From Tenacibaculum larymnensis (GTDB lineage: Bacteria > Bacteroidota > Bacteroidia > Flavobacteriales > Flavobacteriaceae): a stretch of 64,000 nucleotides of DNA. The notes below the pieces were generated by a model, which worked only from the letters and a program-made list of their open reading frames with translations, ran no database searches and was not told where the DNA came from. The stretch lies in contig NZ_JAIWJY010000011.1 in NCBI RefSeq assembly GCF_028829235.1, positions 1 to 64,000 of the forward strand. Reading direction: 5' to 3'. Below, one piece after another: positions 54,441 through 61,512 of the stretch (the stretch's first letter is position 1; each line of letters begins with the position of its first letter). The translations under genes were made by a program, and so were the position numbers.

Positions 54441-56297
54441 TTAAACTTCTTCTACTAAGTCTAACTCAACCTTTAAGTTGTTAATGATAAACTTTTGTCT
54501 GTCAGGAGTATTTTTACCCATATAGAATTCTAACATTTGTTCTATCGACATTTCTTTGTCTAACATTACTGGGTCTAAACGAATATCATCTCCAATGAAA
54601 TGGACAAATTCGTTAGGAGAAATCTCCCCTAACCCCTTAAATCGAGTAATTTCTGGCTTTCCTCTTAGTTTGTTTATCGCAGCTTGCTTTTCTTCTTCTG
54701 AATAACAATAAATGGTTTCTTTTTTATTTCGTACTCTAAATAACGGAGTTTCTAAAATATACAAATGTCCTTCTTTGATTACTTCTGGAAAGAATTGTAA
54801 GAAAAATGTTATTAATAACAAACGAATGTGCATACCATCTACATCGGCATCGGTTGCTATTACAATATTGTTATAACGCAAGTCTTCCAGTCCGTCTTCA
54901 ATATTTAAAGCTGCTTGTAGTAGGTTAAATTCCTCATTCTCGTACACTATCTTTTTAGATAACCCATACGAGTTTAATGGCTTCCCTTTTAAACTAAATA
55001 CTGCTTGTGTGTTTACATTACGAGATTTGGTGATCGAACCACTTGCCGAGTCTCCCTCCGTAATGAACAACGTAGTATCTAAATACCCATCTTTTTTAGT
55101 GTCACCAAAATGTATACGACAATCGCGTAGTTTTTTGTTGTGTAAACTTGCTTTTTTTGCACGTTCACGAGCTAATTTTCGTATTCCTGATAATTCTTTA
55201 CGCTCTTTTTCTGCCTGTAATATCTTCTTTTGAAGTTTGTCAGCTATTTCTGTATTTTTATGTAAATAATTATCTAACTGTGTTTTTACAAAGTCATTAA
55301 TATAGGTTCTTACGGTTGGTAAGTCTCCTCCCATTTCTGTAGAACCTAATTTCGTTTTTGTTTGACTTTCAAAAACAGGCTCCATTACTTTGATTGAAAT
55401 GGCACCGATAATTGATTTACGTACATCGGAAGCATCGAAATTTTTTCCGAAAAACTCTCGAACTGTTTTTACTACTGCTTCTCTAAAGGCATTTAAGTGT
55501 GTTCCTCCTTGTGTAGTATTTTGTCCGTTTACAAACGAATGGTATTCTTCTGAATATTGTGTTCTACTGTGTGTTATTGCTACTTCAATATCATCTCCTC
55601 GTAAATGAATTATTGGATACAACATATCTTCTTTGTTGTTGTTGTCTTCCAATAAGTCTTTTAATCCGTTTTCTGAATAAAACTTTTCTCCATTAAAAAC
55701 AATGGTTAACCCTGGGTTTAGGTACACATAGTTTTTTAATAGTTTAGATATATATTCAGGACGATACTTGTAATTTTTAAAGATTGTTTCATCTGCTATA
55801 AAGGTTACTTTAGTACCTCTACGACGTGATGTTTCATCCAGTAATTCTTGATTCGTTAAGTTTCCTTTCTCAAACTCTGCTGAAGCTGATTTACCGTCAC
55901 GGTTAGATTCTACTCTAAAGTAGGTTGATAACGCATTTACTGCTTTGGTACCTACTCCGTTTAATCCTACTGATTTTTTAAAGGCTTTAGAGTCGTACTT
56001 TCCTCCTGTGTTCATTTTAGAAACTACGTCAACTACCTTTCCTAGCGGAATACCACGTCCATAGTCTCGAACGATTACTTTATTTCCTTGTACAGAAACT
56101 TCTATGGTTTTACCTCCTCCCATGACAAATTCATCAATAGAGTTATCTAAAACCTCTTTAACCAAAATGTAAATTCCGTCGTCTGGTGATGATCCATCTC
56201 CAAGTTTACCAATATACATCCCAGGTCGCATGCGGATATGTTCTTTCCAATCGAGCGAGCGTATATTGTCTTCGGTATATTGTGTTTCTTGCGTCAT
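54441..56297 (-). CDS. parE: DNA topoisomerase IV subunit B
   Basis: 618 residues, the short B-subunit form. The GHKL ATPase has [23 protein letters not shown] and [14 protein letters not shown]. The TOPRIM domain has [19 protein letters not shown] and the acidic [12 protein letters not shown]; the C-terminus has [13 protein letters not shown]. It supplies ATP-driven strand passage with ParC. It begins the parE-hypothetical-parC-mscS operon. Confidence 0.93.
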   Translation of the reverse strand: MTQETQYTEDNIRSLDWKEHIRMRPGMYIGKLGDGSSPDDGIYILVKEVLDNSIDEFVMGGGKTIEVSVQGNKVIVRDYGRGIPLGKVVDVVSKMNTGGKYDSKAFKKSVGLNGVGTKAVNALSTYFRVESNRDGKSASAEFEKGNLTNQELLDETSRRRGTKVTFIADETIFKNYKYRPEYISKLLKNYVYLNPGLTIVFNGEKFYSENGLKDLLEDNNNKEDMLYPIIHLRGDDIEVAITHSRTQYSEEYHSFVNGQNTTQGGTHLNAFREAVVKTVREFFGKNFDASDVRKSIIGAISIKVMEPVFESQTKTKLGSTEMGGDLPTVRTYINDFVKTQLDNYLHKNTEIADKLQKKILQAEKERKELSGIRKLARERAKKASLHNKKLRDCRIHFGDTKKDGYLDTTLFITEGDSASGSITKSRNVNTQAVFSLKGKPLNSYGLSKKIVYENEEFNLLQAALNIEDGLEDLRYNNIVIATDADVDGMHIRLLLITFFLQFFPEVIKEGHLYILETPLFRVRNKKETIYCYSEEEKQAAINKLRGKPEITRFKGLGEISPNEFVHFIGDDIRLDPVMLDKEMSIEQMLEFYMGKNTPDRQKFIINNLKVELDLVEEV

Positions 56298-56345
56298 AAA
56301 AAATCGTGTGAATTGAAGTCTGTGCTAAAATAGTACTTCGCCAGA

Positions 56346-56385
56346 AAAAATAAAAAACTCTGTTAATATAGTTATCAACAGAGTT
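56346..56385 (-). terminator. Terminator of the small-gene cluster
   Basis: AACTCTGTT (56356-56364) pairs with AACAGAGTT (56377-56385). On the minus strand T-rich sequence follows. It separates the cluster from parE. Confidence 0.75.
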
Positions 56386-56389
56386 CGTT

Positions 56390-56626
56390 TTATTTCTTTT
56401 TTAATGCTTTCTTCTCCCATTTACAGAGCAATCTCCCATATCTCCTCACTTTATTCTCTGTACTTTCCTTTATCGTTGCTTTGCATTGCGACAATCCTCT
56501 ACAATTCTTTTTAAAGTGATATTTTGTGCTTGCTACACTGCTACAGATATACACTTTTTTGTCTTCTACTTTTTGAAATGCCACTAACACACCTACTGAT
56601 AGTAGCATTATTATGACTTTTTTCAT
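56390..56626 (-). CDS. Small secreted Cys-containing protein
   Basis: 78 residues with an N-terminal signal sequence (MKKVIIMLLSVGVLVAF). The mature part is basic and has the pattern VYICSSVASTKYHFKKNC, RGLSQCKATIKES and RYGRLLCKW, four Cys spaced as in small Ada-like or zinc-ribbon-like domains often found in secreted Bacteroidota proteins (the YHxxxxCRGLxxC pattern). Its role is unknown. It is the last gene of a four-gene run of small proteins. Confidence 0.7.
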   Translation of the reverse strand: MKKVIIMLLSVGVLVAFQKVEDKKVYICSSVASTKYHFKKNCRGLSQCKATIKESTENKVRRYGRLLCKWEKKALKKK

Positions 56627-56646
56627 TTGTTATTTAGTTTTGGTTA

Positions 56647-56925
56647 TCACAATAATCTCTTTGCTATTTCTTCTTCTTGAAGTACTTCACCGTTCTTTAG
56701 AATTATTTGTTTCTTCTTGTTTATAGGGTTTATGTACAACTCATAACCATAAGAACAGTTCTCAAACCTATATTTGAGAGCTCGTAAACCTGCTATTGCT
56801 CCATTATTTAATGTTTCTCTATATACATTATGTGAACACGATTCTCTGAAAATACAGCTAGCTGATTTATCTTTTGGTTTAAATTTCCAATATATTTTTA
56901 TAAAAAGAAGTAACAAATATTTCAT
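56647..56925 (-). CDS. YidD-like membrane protein insertion efficiency factor (divergent)
   Basis: 92 residues. An N-terminal amphipathic/hydrophobic helix (MKYLLLLFIKIYWKFKP) precedes CIFRESCSHNVYRETLNNGA, AGLRALKYRFENC and SYGYEL, which follow the YidD pattern of two close Cys, a Ser-Cys-Ser-x-Tyr-like motif and an Arg-rich helix ending in Cys. YidD usually lies beside rnpA/yidC and assists membrane insertion; here it lies in an unrelated cluster and the YidD signature PSCSxY is changed to ESCSHNVY. It overlaps the DUF4177-like gene by one base. Confidence 0.65.
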   Translation of the reverse strand: MKYLLLLFIKIYWKFKPKDKSASCIFRESCSHNVYRETLNNGAIAGLRALKYRFENCSYGYELYINPINKKKQIILKNGEVLQEEEIAKRLL

Positions 56926-57158
56926 TATTCTTTACTAAAAACAATCATTTGTCTATATGCTGTAAACCCAGGTTTTGCACCAAAGCCAAAACAACCTGGA
57001 TCAGCTCTTACATAGGTCTCAACACTCTCCAGTTGAACATATCTCCACCCTTGATTCGTAAAGTTTTCTATGATATCTTCTAATTGTTTTGCTACTTTCT
57101 TTGAATTATCCTTATCTCTGTTTATCACAGGATAAAAAGGCACTACCTTGTATTCCAT
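56925..57158 (-). CDS. DUF4177-like small protein
   Basis: 77 residues with the DUF4177 pattern: MEYKVVPFYPVI, a helix AKQLEDIIENFTNQGWRYVQLE, and a terminal strand TAYRQMIVFSKE. An insertion (VRADPGCFGFGAKPG) lies before the last strand. The fold is a small alpha/beta unit of unknown function, presumably cytoplasmic. It overlaps the YidD-like gene by one base, so coupling is likely. Confidence 0.75.
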   Translation of the reverse strand: MEYKVVPFYPVINRDKDNSKKVAKQLEDIIENFTNQGWRYVQLESVETYVRADPGCFGFGAKPGFTAYRQMIVFSKE

Positions 57159-57168
57159 AACTTATAAA

Positions 57169-57375
57169 TTAACTAGTATGACATTCTTTGCTACAGTAGT
57201 AACAACCATTAACTTTGTTATAATACTTCTTAGCTTCTTTGACTGCATCTTTACAATTATCAAATTCCCCTAAATAAATTCTATTTTCAACTTTAGGAAT
57301 CCAAGAACACTCTAATTTATGAACTTCATGATCTCCATTAGTTTGTGCATTTTTGTTTACATAATACCTTGCCAT
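57169..57375 (-). CDS. Small Cys-rich protein (MARYYVNKNAQ family)
   Basis: 68 residues. The N-terminus MARYYVNKNAQTNGDHEVHK and the end GCYYCSKECHTS match a short-protein family that recurs in many Bacteroidota and some Proteobacteria. Four Cys and several His (HEVHKLEC, CSW, NC, YYCSKECH) suggest a zinc-ribbon-like fold. No function is known. It is the first gene of the four-gene cluster, 27 bp after an exact -7 box. Confidence 0.75.
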   Translation of the reverse strand: MARYYVNKNAQTNGDHEVHKLECSWIPKVENRIYLGEFDNCKDAVKEAKKYYNKVNGCYYCSKECHTS

Positions 57376-57402
57376 TTCTATATTTTTTGATTAGTTTTCT
57401 CA

Positions 57403-57428
57403 CAAACCTACCTTAATAAAAAAGCAAA
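57403..57428 (-). promoter_or_regulatory. Candidate promoter of the small-gene cluster
   Basis: Minus-strand TAGGTTTG (57410-57403) is an exact TAnnTTTG -7 box, 27 bp before the start codon. TTTG (57428-57425) lies 14 bp upstream, closer than usual for a -33 element. Confidence 0.45.
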
Positions 57429-57451
57429 ACCTTACGGGTTTCCATAAGGTT
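57416..57451 (-). terminator. Terminator (or attenuator) after the kinase-regulator operon
   Basis: AACCTTA (57428-57434) pairs with TAAGGTT (57445-57451). On the minus strand TTTTGCTTTTTT follows. It lies just upstream of the small-gene promoter. Confidence 0.6.
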
Positions 57452-57474
57452 AACTTAATTATTAAATTTTTCAT

Positions 57475-57543
57475 TAAGTACGAAATAATACTTCTACTAG
57501 GCACAAAATACCTTTTCCATTAGGCACGAAAAGACATTTCCAC
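57475..57543. repeat. Three 23-bp imperfect tandem repeats
   Basis: Units at 57475-57497, 57498-57520 and 57521-57543 align without gaps; adjacent units match at about 16-17 of 23 positions. The conserved core is TAGGCACgAAA followed by a TTTCCAC-like end. A degenerate fourth unit may precede at 57452-57474. Confidence 0.65.
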
Positions 57544-57736
57544 TATATATATCAAGTTTAATAGTTCTTTTGAAAATAAAAAGAAAGTCTAAACTCTAGT
57601 TTCGGATAAGCTATATCTCTAAGCTTGCATTGTGACACCCGACACTACTATTCTTTAACACTAGACAGTGGTGTCTTGTGACTTCATACACTACTGTCTG
57701 ATGTTTAAGACAAAAATACCTGTGCAAACTACACTT

Positions 57737-58402
57737 TTAAATAAGCCCAAAATCTTTAGTAATAGCTATGAGTTGGGTAGGATTATTGGCATTAAAATTT
57801 TCTTTTAATAGTTTTAAGCGTTTTTCTACTGAACTTATACTACTTGGCTTAATGTTCCGATTCTTTAGTTCTCCGCTAATTTCTTTTTGATCTAATCCTT
57901 CAGCTAAATGTTTTAGTAAAAACACATCGTAATCTGTAATCTCAAATGCTTCTTTATTTCGCAAGGCATGTGCTAACTGCGGAGTAATAAAAAACTCGCC
58001 GTTATAAACAGACTGTACTGCTTTTTTTAGTTCTTTTTGTCCATGGTTAGATTTCCATACATACGCATTTACTGCTAACTCGTTACATAATTGCTGTATT
58101 CGATATGGTTTGTCTTCTATAGAAAATACTATAGTTTTTAAAGCTGGTTGTAGTTTTTTAGCTTCTGTTATAAGATCTTCTCCTGATTCTAATCGTTGCT
58201 CATGTATGTTATCTTTAAATGATAAATCGCTTACTAATAAATCAAATGGTTCTTTATCTAACCATGCCTTTTTTAATTTTAAGTAAGCTTCATCACAGTA
58301 TTGTGCATATTCTATAGTAGGTATTTGCATGTCTTCTAAAGCTACTTGAATTCCACTTGACATGAAATCGGCATCTTCTGCTATCAATATTTTTTTGAAC
58401 AT
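57737..58402 (-). CDS. LuxR/NarL-type response regulator
   Basis: 221 residues. The receiver domain has Glu9/Asp10 in ILIAEDADFM and phosphoacceptor Asp59 in LLVSDLSF. Lys in NAYVWKSNHG stands for the conserved Lys. The C-terminal domain (about 155-221; FLLKHLAEGLDQKEISGEL) resembles a LuxR helix-turn-helix with a modified recognition helix (KPSSISSVEKRLKLLKENF). It lies 2 bp after the kinase gene and forms its cognate regulator. Targets are unknown. Confidence 0.85.
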   Translation of the reverse strand: MFKKILIAEDADFMSSGIQVALEDMQIPTIEYAQYCDEAYLKLKKAWLDKEPFDLLVSDLSFKDNIHEQRLESGEDLITEAKKLQPALKTIVFSIEDKPYRIQQLCNELAVNAYVWKSNHGQKELKKAVQSVYNGEFFITPQLAHALRNKEAFEITDYDVFLLKHLAEGLDQKEISGELKNRNIKPSSISSVEKRLKLLKENFNANNPTQLIAITKDFGLI

Positions 58403-58404
58403 AA

Positions 58405-60135
58405 CTACTTTTTAAAGTGAAACTTTGCTTGAAATCCTTTTTCTTGCTTTGATTCAAAAGTAATAATACCTCCTACTGATTTAATACGGGTTTCCATATT
58501 TTTCAAACCGTTTTTTATTGATAAGTCTTTAACACCTCTCCCATTATCCTGATATGCAATAGATAATGTTTTTTTAGACAGCGAAAATGTAATAAGCACC
58601 AAACTTGCTTCACTGTGTTTTTTCATGTTTACTAAGAGTTCTCGCAATACTCTGTATAGTACTATTTGTTTTTCTTTTGGTAACTCATTTACTACTACTT
58701 CTTTTAATCCTTTATGGATTACTTTACAAGTATCGTTCGTGAAATCTATAAACAACTGTTTTAAAAAGCTCTCAAAATGTTCTCCTGTAAGTACAGGACT
58801 ATTCTCATGAGAAATATCTCTAGTTTGAGCGTATATTTTTTCTACCCTTGCTAGTAGTTTGGTATCTGTTTCTGCTTTATTTTGTAAAGTATTCATTACT
58901 GAATACACATCATTCGCCAATTCATCGTGTATTTTTTTAGACAAACGGGTTTCTGTATTGTAGACTTCTATGGCTTTTTCTTTTCTAGTTTTTTCTCTTT
59001 TGTAAAAGAAATAGACTATTGAGGATAGAATGGTAAGAATAACTATAAAAATCCAGAGTTGTTTTTGCGATTTTTGTTGTTCTAAACTAAGGTTTGACTC
59101 TGCTAAACGAGCTCTAGCTTCGAGTTTTTGTTTTTTTTCTTCTTCATAATTATATATATTAGTTATAAATTTATTTCTCAATTTTCTTTTTGAAGAAGAA
59201 ATACTATCATTCAATTTTATTCTTTCCAACGCTAACTTTTGAAGCCTTGTTGGTTTTGTTGATAATAAAATTCTATCAATTCCTAAAAGTATATATTTTG
59301 GCATTTCATACTTTAAAGCTAGTTTATAAATTAGATCTGCATATTTTTCAGCTTCTTCAGGTCTATTTACTTTATTATAATAAACATGTAAATAAAAATA
59401 ATTACTCGCTAAAGAACCAAAATCTTTAGTTTTCTTTTTTAGAGCTTGGTTTTTTAAAAAATCTTCTTCTTTTACATTATCTCCATTTAACAATCTGGCA
59501 TAATTGTAATTATCTATAACTTTTGCTCTTAAATTAATTCCAATACTATCTTTATATGGGTTTGATAATAAATTTTCATAAATTTTGATAGCAGATTTGT
59601 AGTTTTTTAAAGAGACATAATTATTTGCTATATTATTTTTATATCGGTACTTCTGTATAGAATCTTTTGTAAACTCCATTGCTTTACTATACCAGTAAAC
59701 AGCTTCTTTGTAATTTTCTTTTAAATTGGAGTTAACTCCTAAAAGATTATATAACGAAGAAGTTAAAACATTACTTTTCTTATTCTTTTTCAGATATTTT
59801 AAAGCCTTTATTGATGTAGAATCACTTTTAAAAAACAGTTCTATTTCTGTTTCTATTTTTGCTAAACTGAATAATTTTTCTGAAATTTTTATACTGTCTC
59901 CTATAGTTTCATATTCTTTCTTTGATAAATTTATATATTTATATGCACTATCAATTTCATTTACTTTTTTATAATAATACCCTAATTTATAATACTTTTT
60001 AGCTAATTCTCTATCTTTTAAACTAGATATTTCTTTCTTTATATCTAATATTTTTCTATTTACATCCTTTACTTGACTAAGGCTAGTGAAGTAATTAAAT
60101 AATAAAAACAGGAGGATTACTTTGTTTATTTTCAT
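58405..60135 (-). CDS. TPR-containing sensor histidine kinase (NarL-family partner)
   Basis: 576 residues. A signal peptide (MKINKVILLFLLFNYFTSLSQ) leads to a periplasmic region with about six tetratricopeptide repeats (50-320), a coiled coil, a single membrane helix (about 358-376, LWIFIVILTILSSIVYFFY), and a HisKA_3-type kinase: phospho-His in RLSKKIHDELANDVYSVM, N-box LRELLVNMKKHSEA, G1 YQDNGRGVK and GLKNMETRIKSVGG. The TPR part probably senses a peptide or protein in the periplasm. It is preceded by a small secreted peptide gene (41 bp) and followed by its regulator. Confidence 0.9.
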   Translation of the reverse strand: MKINKVILLFLLFNYFTSLSQVKDVNRKILDIKKEISSLKDRELAKKYYKLGYYYKKVNEIDSAYKYINLSKKEYETIGDSIKISEKLFSLAKIETEIELFFKSDSTSIKALKYLKKNKKSNVLTSSLYNLLGVNSNLKENYKEAVYWYSKAMEFTKDSIQKYRYKNNIANNYVSLKNYKSAIKIYENLLSNPYKDSIGINLRAKVIDNYNYARLLNGDNVKEEDFLKNQALKKKTKDFGSLASNYFYLHVYYNKVNRPEEAEKYADLIYKLALKYEMPKYILLGIDRILLSTKPTRLQKLALERIKLNDSISSSKRKLRNKFITNIYNYEEEKKQKLEARARLAESNLSLEQQKSQKQLWIFIVILTILSSIVYFFYKREKTRKEKAIEVYNTETRLSKKIHDELANDVYSVMNTLQNKAETDTKLLARVEKIYAQTRDISHENSPVLTGEHFESFLKQLFIDFTNDTCKVIHKGLKEVVVNELPKEKQIVLYRVLRELLVNMKKHSEASLVLITFSLSKKTLSIAYQDNGRGVKDLSIKNGLKNMETRIKSVGGIITFESKQEKGFQAKFHFKK

Positions 60136-60176
60136 CCTCCTAAATTATTAAATTACTTTATAAAACTAACTTTTTT

Positions 60177-60359
60177 TTAATCTTCTGGTTCTGGATCAGG
60201 ATCAATATCATTTCCTCCACCATTTCCTCCACCTGTATCTGTATCACTTGTCGTTGTTTCCGTAGAGTTTGTTTCAGGTGCTACAGTGGTTGAATCTGTA
60301 TTTATAGTGTATAATCCATTTGTTACTAAAAATGTTATAATTAATAAAACCTTGTTCAT
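60177..60359 (-). CDS. Small secreted Thr/Asp-rich peptide heading the kinase operon
   Basis: 60 residues from the ATG at 60359, preferred over a frame extension 15 codons upstream. The N-terminus MNKVLLIITFLVTNGLYTI is a signal peptide or anchor. The rest is low complexity: TDSTTVAPETNSTETTTSD, then a Gly stretch and the acidic end NDIDPDPEPED. No family recognised. It lies 41 bp before the TPR kinase gene on the same strand, so it may be a ligand or accessory of that kinase (inference). Confidence 0.6.
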   Translation of the reverse strand: MNKVLLIITFLVTNGLYTINTDSTTVAPETNSTETTTSDTDTGGGNGGGNDIDPDPEPED

Positions 60360-60733
60360 TTTTGTTTCTTTTAAAAATTGATAGTATTTATCCTGTCCCA
60401 GCACTTTGCTTGGGCACAGTTACACCGAGTTTGGGTGTAGAATTTTTAAAAGAGGTGCGCATCTCTTTTGCGGGAAGTGAAGATGAACATCAGTATTTTT
60501 TAGTAGCTCCCCCTCTACGAAAATCCACTAATGTTTATCTTATAATTAGAACCAATCGATTGTTTTGTTTTTTGTTTTCTCGATTAATTCTGATGCAAAT
60601 ATTGACAATGAAAAAGGTTTAAAATGAACCATTATTTAACCAATTTTTCTCCATACTGTATTTGTGCACTTTATGGTTAACCGTAACCAAAAAGTGACCA
60701 CTTTGGATACTTTTGGCCAAACACCAAATAACC
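60360..60733. other. 374-bp intergenic region with three hairpins and an operator-like inverted repeat
   Basis: It separates the peptide-kinase operon (minus) from the unknown membrane gene (plus). Hairpins occur at 60394-60416 (imperfect 9 bp), 60422-60438 (ACACC/GGTGT) and 60448-60469 (AAAAGAG/CTCTTTT). They would form a structured leader on the minus-strand transcript. At the other end lie TGGTTA-N4-TAACCA (60674-60689) and a -7 box (60708-60715). The plus-strand open frame across 60362-60622 starts with a non-ATG codon and has no support. Confidence 0.6.
60708..60715 (+). promoter_or_regulatory. Candidate -7 box of the unknown membrane-protein gene
   Basis: TACTTTTG matches TAnnTTTG exactly, 18 bp before the ATG at 60734. 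The inverted repeat TGGTTA-N4-TAACCA (60674-60689) covers the place of the -33 element. The box lies inside the upstream in-frame extension, so it supports the ATG start. Confidence 0.4.
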
Positions 60734-61459
60734 ATGATTAAACAACTTATAACCGATTTTTTTAATGCTATTGAGGAAAATGAGTATAAAACCAATAAAA
60801 ATGCAAAGGCTGTTTTTTGGGCTAACGAGTTACAGGAAGTAGGCTATAATGATGAAAATTATATAAGCGAAAGAAAGGCCAAACGGTATTACGAAAAGTA
60901 TGTGGAAGAAAAAGAAGGAGTAAGTGTAAGTTTGCCTAATAGCCACCAAAGAGATTTTATAGCTAAGTATTTAAACTATGAGAATTATGAAGATTATGTA
61001 AACAAACACACTTCTTCTAAGAATAAGTCTTCTAAAAAAAATGAAGGGTTTGATTATAACATAGAGAATTCTCCTGGTAAGGAAAAAGTAAAAAAACAAA
61101 AATCTATTATTGTAGTGGGGATTATTATAATTGTCCCTTTTTTATTTATTTACAGAGTGTCATTCCTTAATAGTGGTAACTGCTTCGTTTGGGAAAAAGA
61201 CCACTATAAAAAAACTTCTTGCACTACTAAAAACGCTATAAGTAGAGATGCACTTTCTATAGACATTGATACCTTTAAAAAGGTAACACTTACCAAAGGC
61301 ATGGAGTTTTTCACAAATGGTAACCCAAACTTTTGGTATGGAAGTAATACAGAAGGGAAACGAGAGTTTTTTACAGATAGAGGCATACACCCTGAAACTT
61401 TGAAAGAATTAGATCCTATTACACCTTACATTTTGGAGAAAGAAGGTTTCAGACCATAA
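60734..61459 (+). CDS. Unknown single-pass membrane protein
   Basis: 241 residues. The N-terminal about 90 residues are polar and helical (MIKQLITDFFNAIEENEYKT, YISERKAKRYYEKYVEEKE, RDFIAKYLNYENYEDYVNK), a linker rich in Ser/Lys follows, then one membrane helix (about 125-147, SIIVVGIIIIVPFLFIYRV). The C-terminal about 90 residues have two Cys (NCFVWEKDHYKKTSC) and the motif NPNFWYGSNTEGKREFFTDRG. Cytoplasmic N-terminus and periplasmic C-terminus are expected. The N-terminal layout resembles small DNA-binding-like modules of Flavobacteriia, but I recognise no named family. Confidence 0.6.
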   Translation: MIKQLITDFFNAIEENEYKTNKNAKAVFWANELQEVGYNDENYISERKAKRYYEKYVEEKEGVSVSLPNSHQRDFIAKYLNYENYEDYVNKHTSSKNKSSKKNEGFDYNIENSPGKEKVKKQKSIIVVGIIIIVPFLFIYRVSFLNSGNCFVWEKDHYKKTSCTTKNAISRDALSIDIDTFKKVTLTKGMEFFTNGNPNFWYGSNTEGKREFFTDRGIHPETLKELDPITPYILEKEGFRP

Positions 61460-61461
61460 AA

Positions 61462-61494
61462 AAAAGCCGTTAATTTAATTATTAACGGCTTTTT
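61462..61494. terminator. Bidirectional terminator
   Basis: AAAAAGCCGTTAAT pairs with ATTAACGGCTTTTT around TTAATT. It lies between the membrane-protein gene and the convergent SprB-repeat gene. Confidence 0.85.
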
Positions 61495-61512
61495 ATAATG
61501 TCTAATTCTTAT

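Larger units (their letters stand above)
57376..57736. other. 361-bp intergenic region with hairpins, tandem repeats, terminator and promoter
   Basis: Read on the minus strand from the regulator stop, it holds: an imperfect 12-bp inverted repeat (57688-57699 with 57663-57674, 13-nt loop); several GACACTAC/CACTAG variants; three 23-bp tandem repeats; a terminator-like hairpin (57428-57451); and a promoter at 57403-57428 for the small-gene cluster. No credible open frame is seen. Confidence 0.7.

Noticed and set aside
57475..57543. CRISPR array
   Set aside because: The repeats are contiguous, imperfect and without spacers, and no cas genes are present.
60362..60622. 86-codon plus-strand open frame in the hairpin region
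   Set aside because: Non-ATG start, no signal or domain, and it overlaps the leader of the opposite operon; kept only as part of the intergenic description.
61160..61390. Two minus-strand open frames inside the unknown membrane gene
   Set aside because: Antisense shadows without any family pattern; the plus-strand frame has a promoter box, a TM helix and a terminator.
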